From a virus, in the IMG/VR virus record IMGVR_UViG_3300035698_016351, positions 1 to 30,062 of that record: 30,062 nt of DNA; one strand, written 5' to 3'. The position numbers and the translations under genes were made by a program. The first letter of the stretch is position 1. The number at the start of each line of letters is the position of its first letter. Shown here piece after piece: positions 16,147-21,834 of this stretch. The notes under the pieces are model-generated. The model saw nothing but the letters and a program-made list of their open reading frames with translations, searched no databases and was not told the DNA's origin.

Positions 16147-16806
16147 CTAGAGCAGCCCTGCCGCTTTCAAATCGTCGCGGGCCATCTCTTTTTGATAAAC
16201 CATCACCAGGTCTTGGAGCATCCGCACTCCATACTTGTCACGCTCTTTGGTTGCCTGGTCTAGCATCATCCTGTTGAGCTTGGCCTGGGCAGGCTTGGCG
16301 TACTTTGCCAGAATGCGGGCGCGCGCGCTCATCTTTTGGGTTGCGCTCATTTCTTCCATGAGCCGTCTGACTTCGGACTCGACAGCTTCCCTGAACCGTG
16401 GAGATAGTTTCATCACTTTTCCCTCAAATCGGCTATCTGCCTTTTGGGACATTGTGGCATCCCACAAGCCACGCTTGGTAAGCAACCGCCTGGCGGCCTG
16501 GACATTAGCATTGTCGGGATGTCCCCGCGCCGCGTCCATGAGTTTTTCAATACGCCCCTTTGGCCTCAGTTTCCCGGCTTTGACCAGTTCCCTGTACTCG
16601 GCCCGGAGCTTGTTCGCTCTCCTTTGCCATTCATCCAGTAATTGCGCATGGCGTTTCCTGCCAACCGTTTTGGACCGTCCGCTCAAGTGACCGGCTGGGC
16701 TGGCAAAGCTGGCAAAATGCGGGGCCGTTGATCTCACACCCTTGCTAGCCAGGTATTCTTCCTCGCTCATTGCCCGCTGTTCAAGCATCCGTTTTATGCG
16801 CATCAT
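16147..16806 (-). CDS. Two-part protein with internal SPxFKR head, copy F
   Basis: A 219-residue frame. Residues 1-131 are a basic helical domain (EEEYLASKGVRSTAPHFASF, QRRANKLRAEYRELVKAGKL, ARGHPDNANVQAARRLLTKR) of unknown function. At residue 132 (nt 16413) the head MKLSPRFREAVESEVRRLME begins, then a short helical body of about 65 residues. The internal ATG has GAGGG 7 nt upstream, so an 88-residue inner product may be made as well. The outer start overlaps the preceding gene by ATGA. The design mirrors copy B: an unrelated domain fused in frame in front of a head. Confidence 0.75.
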   Translation of the reverse strand: MMRIKRMLEQRAMSEEEYLASKGVRSTAPHFASFASPAGHLSGRSKTVGRKRHAQLLDEWQRRANKLRAEYRELVKAGKLRPKGRIEKLMDAARGHPDNANVQAARRLLTKRGLWDATMSQKADSRFEGKVMKLSPRFREAVESEVRRLMEEMSATQKMSARARILAKYAKPAQAKLNRMMLDQATKERDKYGVRMLQDLVMVYQKEMARDDLKAAGLL

Positions 16807-17297
16807 GCCTCCTTAAGCGCCGTCGTCTCTTGAAGCTGCTGGCTGATCTCAATATAGTGGCAGAGCACCCCGCCAAAGTTCCTCAGTTCCATCACGTCAA
16901 TTGAGCAAGGCGGCGTGTCATTGTAGTAGGCGTCCTGGTCGTGTAGGTCACTGTCCAGGTCCAGGGCGTTTGCCACGACCTCGCCCAGTGCCGCCGCTGT
17001 TTTCTCTGAATCATCTTTCAGACTCAGAAAGCCGTGGATAACCCACCGATAAGAACGCAGCACCACGGCTGTACTCTTGCCCGTCGAGTTGTACTCCCAA
17101 GTTATCGTTTCCCCTGGGATGGCGCGCACTTCCATTGTCCACCCTCGGATAACATCATCGCCGCTGATGGTGGTCTTGAACTTAGAAAGGATGTCCGACC
17201 AGTGCATGGCCCAGACCAAGTAGTCATAGGTCTGGCCTATGTTTGCCACGCTGTCTATGATGGTCTTTAGGTGCGCGCGCTGTGTTGCCTCGGTCAT
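16803..17297 (-). CDS. Probable tail terminator / tail completion protein
   Basis: A 164-residue protein with an alpha/beta order (MTEATQRAHLKTIIDSVANI, then several strands such as RSYRWVIHGFLSLKDDSEKT, then LGEVVANALDLDSDLHDQDA) resembling siphovirus tail terminators, which cap the tube at the neck. It is encoded soon after the gp10-like gene and before the major tail protein, as expected. Its start lies just after the stop of copy G and its stop overlaps copy F by ATGA. I see no diagnostic motif, so this rests on length, shape and order. Confidence 0.5.
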   Translation of the reverse strand: MTEATQRAHLKTIIDSVANIGQTYDYLVWAMHWSDILSKFKTTISGDDVIRGWTMEVRAIPGETITWEYNSTGKSTAVVLRSYRWVIHGFLSLKDDSEKTAAALGEVVANALDLDSDLHDQDAYYNDTPPCSIDVMELRNFGGVLCHYIEISQQLQETTALKEA

Positions 17298-17298
17298 T

Positions 17299-17745
17299 TC
17301 AGACCGTCCGTTTTACACTGGCCCAGGTTTGGAGAGCTTGGCCTATGAGGCCAGCTATTTTCCCGTTGGCTTTCATAATTGTTACCAACTCATCCCGGCT
17401 TTCCGGCTCTGACCTTGCCGCTTGCTGGACTTGGGCATTGAAGGCGTTTATGGCATAGTCCGCTTCGCGCAACGCATCGTCTACCCGCTTTTTGCCAGAG
17501 GACAAATTGCTTTTTGTTTGCGCGGTCGCCTCGCTTGGGCGCTTCCCCGTGAGCTTGAAGATGATCTCGCGGGCCTCGTCCTTTGTCATCCCCCCCATTA
17601 CCATAGCTACAGCGTCGGGCATCTTGAGGGTCTTTTTAGCGATTGCTAACTGATGTCTCTCAGGCATGGTAAGATTCCCCCGCGCCTCACGCAACCGCCG
17701 CAGCGCCGTCTCTACCTTTCGCCTGAATCGTGGTGATGCTTTCAT
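17299..17745 (-). CDS. SPxFKR-head small protein, copy G
   Basis: A 148-residue protein with head MKASPRFRRKVETALRRLRE, the most diverged of the set and closest to copy C. The body (MPDAVAMVMGGMTKDEAREI, TGKRPSEATAQTKSNLSSGK, FNAQVQQAARSEPESRDELV) is helical. The ATG at 17745 is chosen because AGGAG sits 8 nt upstream and the palindrome just beyond. An in-frame extension to 17775 would start inside the palindrome and is unlikely. Inserted between the gp10-like and tail-terminator genes. Function unknown. Confidence 0.78.
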   Translation of the reverse strand: MKASPRFRRKVETALRRLREARGNLTMPERHQLAIAKKTLKMPDAVAMVMGGMTKDEAREIIFKLTGKRPSEATAQTKSNLSSGKKRVDDALREADYAINAFNAQVQQAARSEPESRDELVTIMKANGKIAGLIGQALQTWASVKRTV

Positions 17746-17758
17746 TGTTATTTCTCCT

Positions 17759-17773
17759 GTACCCCTGGGGTAC
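17759..17773. repeat. Junction palindrome
   Basis: A perfect copy, 2 nt after the gp10-like stop and 13 nt before the copy G ATG. Confidence 0.95.
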
Positions 17774-17775
17774 AC

Positions 17776-18324
17776 CTAATCCGCTGCGCCCCACATCGTG
17801 GCTATGTCGTCCAAGATGCTGGCAAATACCTGGTCAATGGCGGGGGTGGATAGTTTTAACCCCTTCTCAAACATAAACGCGCCCTTTGTCCCGTGCATCC
17901 CAATATGGACCGCCAGCGCCCAGGCCATTTCGTTTGTGGTCATGGAGACCGTGCCCCCGCTCTTGAGCTTGCGCGTCCACTGTTGGCCCGTGCGTTTTAT
18001 CCAAAACTCCAGGGGCTCAATGGGGGGCTGCCGGCCTGGCAATCTCCCAAAGTTCACCGGGACGCCGTAGGGAATGCCCCCGTCCGAAACCGTGCCCGTC
18101 CAAACCGACCGACCATACTCCACTGTCTTGGCCTGGCTGATAGCCGTGGACAAGTGCCCAACGTTCACCGGGGTCTCCATAGAGATGGACTGGGCCAGCG
18201 TGTCTACTGCCGCCCACATGCCCGCCATGATGATGTCGGCTATTGGCCCCTCACCGTCCGCACTCTCTACAAACGGCGCAATAAGTTCAGGGAAGGTGAA
18301 GTCCAGAACAAGGTCGGTTTTCAT
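17776..18324 (-). CDS. HK97 gp10-like neck / head-tail joining protein
   Basis: A 182-residue protein with the hallmarks of the HK97-gp10-like family: TPVNVGHLSTAIS (about 51-63), then PYGVPVNFGRLPGRQPPIEPLEFWI (a YG...V.FG..P..QP pattern), AWALAVHIGMHGTKGAFMF and a helical end. Members sit at the head-tail interface and are needed for tail attachment or completion. It overlaps the CHAT-like gene stop by ATGA. Family assignment is by recognised motif order and position. Confidence 0.72.
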   Translation of the reverse strand: MKTDLVLDFTFPELIAPFVESADGEGPIADIIMAGMWAAVDTLAQSISMETPVNVGHLSTAISQAKTVEYGRSVWTGTVSDGGIPYGVPVNFGRLPGRQPPIEPLEFWIKRTGQQWTRKLKSGGTVSMTTNEMAWALAVHIGMHGTKGAFMFEKGLKLSTPAIDQVFASILDDIATMWGAAD

Positions 18325-18872
18325 CTCGCTTTTTTCTTTTCAAACAACTTGAACTCTAGCGTGTCTCGAACGTAACGGTTCTGCTTCCCCGTAGACATCC
18401 GATGCTTGGCCGCGCCCAGGGCTGTAGGCGCTCCCCATCCACGCTGCAGGCCAATCCTGAATATCATTCCCAGAAGGTCTGCACCGAACACCCGCGACTT
18501 GAGCGCCCAATTTGGGCCAGGCCCCCCGACGACAAAGCGAGCGCCCGCGTCAAGCAAGGCCCTCAGCATTTCCCCGGGGATGGCCCGCCCGCCCACGAAC
18601 TCGAAAAGATGGCAATTTGCTACAAAGACGCCTGTCCCCTTCAAGTCTGCCGCTCGCAACTGATCAGCGTCCATCGCTGTGACCCAGTTGTCCCCATACC
18701 AAAACGCCTGGCCGGGGAGGCCGTGTAGCTTGAAGTAGAGAAAGTCAAAGCCCTCAATCATCTCAGGCTTGAACGTTTCTCTATTCAGTGGGGGCGACAA
18801 GAGGGGGAGAACTCCTGCCGCCCGTCTCACTGAGGGAGCGAAACTTTTACAACAAATTGCACAAACCTTCAT
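18321..18872 (-). CDS. CHAT/caspase-like cysteine peptidase
   Basis: A 183-residue protein with a caspase-fold (clan CD) signature. A hydrophobic strand ends in His-Gly (FDFLYFKLHG, His50-Gly51). A second strand ends in Cys (GTGVFVANCHLFEF, Cys87). Then comes a helix and LLDAGARFVVGGPGPNWA, typical of CHAT domains where the next strand carries GA..VVG. His50 and Cys87 would be the catalytic dyad. It is short, a bare domain with no TPR repeats. The ATG overlaps the preceding stop as TAATG and its own stop overlaps the gp10-like gene by ATGA, so it belongs firmly to the structural operon. Substrate unknown. It could also be an inactive relative. Confidence 0.65.
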   Translation of the reverse strand: MKVCAICCKSFAPSVRRAAGVLPLLSPPLNRETFKPEMIEGFDFLYFKLHGLPGQAFWYGDNWVTAMDADQLRAADLKGTGVFVANCHLFEFVGGRAIPGEMLRALLDAGARFVVGGPGPNWALKSRVFGADLLGMIFRIGLQRGWGAPTALGAAKHRMSTGKQNRYVRDTLEFKLFEKKKAR

Positions 18873-20089
18873 TAACTGTTGTCGTAGACGCTCAGGCAGT
18901 ACCAGTTCGAGTTGTTCCAGAGCAGCATGATTGTGTCGTAGCTACCCAAGACAACATCGCTCTTGCATTCTACCCCACCACCAGTTCCGTCTATGGTTAT
19001 GGTATCACTGGCGTTTACGTTCTGAAGAACAAGTACCTGCATATCTTGCGTTCCAGGCTGGATACATTCAGTAGTAGAGCATGTCACAGCACTGGCGGAA
19101 CTGATAGGCTGAAATGTGCCCGTGATAGAGATCACACTTCCTGCAGTCACGACTTCCGCCGTCTGCTCTGCCCCACCCACAAATTCTGAGAAGGTCAATA
19201 TCCCGTCTGTGCTTTCATCGAGGGTTGATCCATTCTCGAAAGTGATAGCGTCACTCACGGTCAGCGTGCTAGTTATCAGCACCGCGTCCGTGACTGTAAC
19301 TGCCCCGGTTGTACTCGATATGTTCCCACGAATATCGGCGGTAGACACAAATGTAACAGCCCCGTCCACAATCAGAGTGCCGTCAGCGTCTATTGCGCCG
19401 TCTACTTCAAGGGCGTCGGCAACGCACAAGTCATTATCACCAGTGGCAGTCGCGCATGTTCCGCCGCCAATATCTGTTGGGCCGCCACTAATCAACACGC
19501 CGCCAGTCGCGCCAACATCAATGGTAAGCCCCGTGCCCGCCGCGTCGTTGGCGTCAATATGCACGCCGTTGGCTGCCGCTTCGTCGCCCTTGATAACCAC
19601 TCGTCCAGCCTCGGACTCCAGCGTCAGGTCAATGCCCGCGCCCGCTACGTTGATGTTAGATGCTGCATCGCCGTCCACGGAAAAGCCTGCCGTGATATTC
19701 ACGTCAAAGCCATCACCGTCCAGGTCAATGTCGCCATTTACGTCCAGGGTGTCGGTAATCACGGCATCCTCAGCGGTTAGCGTCCCTGTGAGAGTGAGGT
19801 TGTCTGAGAGTGTAGGGGAAGTGATCCCCCATGTGGTCGTGCCAGTCACATCCAGGTCGCCGCCTATACTTGTGTCGTCGGTGACGGCCAAGTCATCTGT
19901 AGCGGTTATGTCCTCAGCTTCCAGGTTGGTAAAGTGTGTGGTCCCCAACGCTATCGGGACCTCATCAGGAAAGTCGGGGAAGTCCCCCGGCAGAGGATAC
20001 CTCATGCCAGTGAATGCCAGCACGGCTACAATGGCTACCCATGCCCCCCACTTCAAAACTTTCTTTTGGTACTCGGTAAGGTTATTCAT
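18872..20089 (-). CDS. Membrane-anchored beta-solenoid protein
   Basis: A 405-residue protein with a basic N-terminus and one hydrophobic segment (about 12-28, VLKWGAWVAIVAVLAFTGM), then an acidic repeat-rich region (about 50-310) of short units such as LTLTGTLTAEDAVITDTLDV and ALEVDGAIDADGTLIVDGAV. It ends in a distinct domain (about 320-405) with Cys residues (TCSTTECIQPG, VECKSD). The repeats match left-handed or right-handed beta-helix patterns. The N-terminal segment could be a signal anchor, so the protein may be displayed on the host or be a fibre. AAGGAG lies 7 nt upstream of the ATG. Its stop overlaps the CHAT-like start, suggesting joint function. Confidence 0.7.
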   Translation of the reverse strand: MNNLTEYQKKVLKWGAWVAIVAVLAFTGMRYPLPGDFPDFPDEVPIALGTTHFTNLEAEDITATDDLAVTDDTSIGGDLDVTGTTTWGITSPTLSDNLTLTGTLTAEDAVITDTLDVNGDIDLDGDGFDVNITAGFSVDGDAASNINVAGAGIDLTLESEAGRVVIKGDEAAANGVHIDANDAAGTGLTIDVGATGGVLISGGPTDIGGGTCATATGDNDLCVADALEVDGAIDADGTLIVDGAVTFVSTADIRGNISSTTGAVTVTDAVLITSTLTVSDAITFENGSTLDESTDGILTFSEFVGGAEQTAEVVTAGSVISITGTFQPISSASAVTCSTTECIQPGTQDMQVLVLQNVNASDTITIDGTGGGVECKSDVVLGSYDTIMLLWNNSNWYCLSVYDNS

Positions 20090-20101
20090 GATTCGCTCCT
20101 T

Positions 20102-20116
20102 GTACCCCTGGGGTAC
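20102..20116. repeat. Junction palindrome
   Basis: A perfect copy, 1 nt after the connector stop and 12 nt before the solenoid gene ATG. Confidence 0.95.
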
Positions 20117-20117
20117 G

Positions 20118-21032
20118 TTAATATGAACGAGGGGTTATCCTCGTTGTGTTGTGAAAAATAGACCTGCGTCCTGCCGGCCAGTCTGGACCAAGCTCAAGCG
20201 TGACAAACCGCGCCCCGCTCTTTGCGGGAGCAGCCTCAGTCAAAAGGCCCATGTGCCGCAGGTACATCTCACAGAAATCTTTGGCCCGCGCCGCGTACAT
20301 ACTGGACCTGCTTGAATGCGACGTGCTATCAGCAGAGATAGTAGTGTCCGAGGCGCTGGCGTATTTGGTTGCTATCGCCCGGCACGAGTGACACGCGGCC
20401 AAATTACAAATGGCGAAAAAGTCAGGGGCCGGGGCGTTGCATTCCAAGAGACCATAGGTAAAGTTCCCCGCGTCGGCCACTGCTGTTACTTGCGCCGTGG
20501 CTCCCCGGTAGTCAGTAGTCTTTTCCCAGTCGGTCCCCGATAGAACAATGTAATCGTCCACCGCCAGCCCGTGGGTGGCCTGGGCTACTACTACTGTGGT
20601 AGCCGACGCTGACCACAACCAGGGGACGGTGTACGTGATCCTCATAGTTTCCGTGGCGGCCGGCTGGTGGACCTTGAATCGCACGTAGCGCGTTTGCACC
20701 CCGCTTGCCTCGGCCCAGTAGTTATCGTCAAAGTCCTCATTGTTGAGGTACACCGGGGTCTCATCCAGGGCAATGCTGGCCGCCGGATATTCCACTTGTG
20801 TCACCAGGCTGACGCGCTCTTTCCACTGGTCAAGGATGGTCTCAAGGGCATAATACCGAACGCCTGCCCCGGCGACATCCTCAGTGCGCGTGTCTGCCTG
20901 GTCTTGGCTGTAGACTTCCATCGCGCCTTTTATCATCTCCAACTGTCCAGCGGACGATAACTCCGTGGCGTCGTTTGACAGGAGATGAACCAACTGGGCC
21001 TGGTAGAGCGTCAGCGGTGTGGTGATAGGCAT
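20118..21032 (-). CDS. Probable head-tail connector / adaptor protein
   Basis: A 304-residue protein placed between the capsid genes and the gp10-like gene, where siphoviruses encode the connector. The N-terminal half is helical (TLYQAQLVHLLSNDATELSS, AGQLEMIKGAMEVYSQDQAD), followed by beta strands with THGLAVDDYIVLSGTDWEKT (an insertion-like barrel). A helical segment (FAICNLAACHSCRAIATKYA) and a basic end (RRSIFHNTTRITPRSY) complete it. It is longer than typical adaptors (about 100-180 residues) because of the beta insertion. A weak ribosome site precedes the ATG 3 nt after the previous stop. Role inferred from order. Confidence 0.5.
   Translation of the reverse strand: MPITTPLTLYQAQLVHLLSNDATELSSAGQLEMIKGAMEVYSQDQADTRTEDVAGAGVRYYALETILDQWKERVSLVTQVEYPAASIALDETPVYLNNEDFDDNYWAEASGVQTRYVRFKVHQPAATETMRITYTVPWLWSASATTVVVAQATHGLAVDDYIVLSGTDWEKTTDYRGATAQVTAVADAGNFTYGLLECNAPAPDFFAICNLAACHSCRAIATKYASASDTTISADSTSHSSRSSMYAARAKDFCEMYLRHMGLLTEAAPAKSGARFVTLELGPDWPAGRRSIFHNTTRITPRSY
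20126..20145 (-). other. Hairpin at end of connector gene
   Basis: AACGAGG-6 nt-CCTCGTT is a perfect 7-bp stem inside the last codons of the connector gene, just before its stop and the next palindrome. There is no T-run after it. It may slow ribosomes or protect the mRNA end. Confidence 0.4.
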
Positions 21033-21035
21033 GGC

Positions 21036-21347
21036 CTATTTCGGCTGAAAGAACGCCGCCCCCTGCTTGAACTCGGACAACGGGGTCTTGTATTTCTTGG
21101 TCCCCTTGATACCCCAGTTGATGAGGCAGACTACAAGCCCGCCCTCAACACGGTACTTTTCCACCTGCGCAGGCTGCGCGCCGTACTTTTCGGCCAGGAC
21201 CTGTTTGGGGGTCTGCTTGCGCGCCCTGGGCTTGCGTGTCTTGGGGGGGGGCTTTTCTACTGGCGGTAACTCTGTGGAAGCAAAGTCATCGTTCTCCCTG
21301 AGAACCGGGCCAGAACTGGACGCGCCCCGCATTTTCCTTTTTGGCAT
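21036..21347 (-). CDS. Small basic head-region protein
   Basis: A 103-residue protein. The N-terminal half is disordered, basic and Pro-rich (KPPPKTRKPRARKQTPKQV). The C-terminal half (YRVEGGLVVCLINWGIKGTK, then PLSEFKQGAAFFQPK) looks like one small beta unit. The ATG at 21347 has AAGGAG 6 nt upstream. A longer frame from 21386 would start in the palindrome. It lies between a putative decoration protein and the connector, so a head-completion role is possible. I do not recognise the family. Confidence 0.65.
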   Translation of the reverse strand: MPKRKMRGASSSGPVLRENDDFASTELPPVEKPPPKTRKPRARKQTPKQVLAEKYGAQPAQVEKYRVEGGLVVCLINWGIKGTKKYKTPLSEFKQGAAFFQPK

Positions 21348-21362
21348 TGTCAACTCCTTTTT

Positions 21363-21377
21363 GTACCCCTGGGGTAC
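21363..21377. repeat. Junction palindrome
   Basis: A perfect copy, 45 nt after the preceding stop because a hairpin (21381-21412) lies between. It is 15 nt before the ATG at 21347. Confidence 0.95.
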
Positions 21378-21380
21378 ACT

Positions 21381-21412
21381 GCCCACCGACGACCAAGAAG
21401 CCCCCGGTGGGC
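21381..21412 (-). other. Intergenic hairpin upstream of palindrome
   Basis: GCCCACCG-16 nt-CGGTGGGC is a perfect 8-bp GC-rich stem between the 111-residue gene and the palindrome. No T-run follows, so it is more likely an mRNA stability or processing element than an intrinsic terminator. Confidence 0.5.
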
Positions 21413-21422
21413 GCTATTTGCT

Positions 21423-21758
21423 TTAGCCCTCGCCTGTTTTCCAAATCGCCACAATCTCGACATCATCTGCCGCCGTGCCGCTCGCGCCGTCATAGTCCAA
21501 GACGAACGGGATCACGGTGTCTTTGGCAATCTGGGCCACCTCGGCGTCGTCTGGTTCGAGATAGGCCGGGTCGCCAGAGTCGCCAATCACTGCCGCCGTG
21601 ACAATGCTCGTAACAGTCAGCGTGGCGTCACTGTCATTGCTCGCGTGGGCCTTGATACCCACCAGCCGTACAGGAAAAGGAAACTCCGGGTTGAGCGAGT
21701 GGTTGCCGGACAACGTACCGGCTAGATACCAGTTCGTTGTGAAAATTCTTTCTTGCAT
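21423..21758 (-). CDS. Possible capsid decoration protein
   Basis: A 111-residue acidic beta-rich protein encoded directly after the major capsid gene, where many phages place a decoration or stabilising protein. It contains NHSLNPEFPFPVRLVGIKAH, SNDSDATLTVTSIVTAAVIG and DVEIVAIWKTGEG, consistent with one small beta-sandwich. The ATG at 21758 is preferred over an upstream TTG since GGAGGG lies 7 nt before it. Highly expressed small head proteins usually look like this, but no family motif is recognised. Confidence 0.55.
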   Translation of the reverse strand: MQERIFTTNWYLAGTLSGNHSLNPEFPFPVRLVGIKAHASNDSDATLTVTSIVTAAVIGDSGDPAYLEPDDAEVAQIAKDTVIPFVLDYDGASGTAADDVEIVAIWKTGEG

Positions 21759-21791
21759 CTTGTTACCCTCCAAAACTTACTAGTCGGGGAA

Positions 21792-21817
21792 TGGGCTGGC
21801 TAATCTACACCAGCCCA
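21792..21817 (-). other. Hairpin after major capsid gene
   Basis: TGGGCTGG-10 nt-CCAGCCCA is a perfect 8-bp stem, 17 nt past the capsid stop, followed by ATTCCCC rather than a T-run. It may define the capsid mRNA 3' end or stabilise it. Confidence 0.5.
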
Positions 21818-21834
21818 ACATACCTGTGTCAAAT

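Noticed and set aside
17746-17775. N-terminal extensions starting inside palindromes (MYPRGT... at 17775 and 27064)
   Set aside because: These use GTG inside the palindrome without a ribosome site. Strong sites precede the internal ATG in each case.
19116-20126. Plus-strand open frame of 336 codons
   Set aside because: It is opposite the beta-solenoid repeats and has the low-complexity S/T/P/V composition of an antisense of a repeat.
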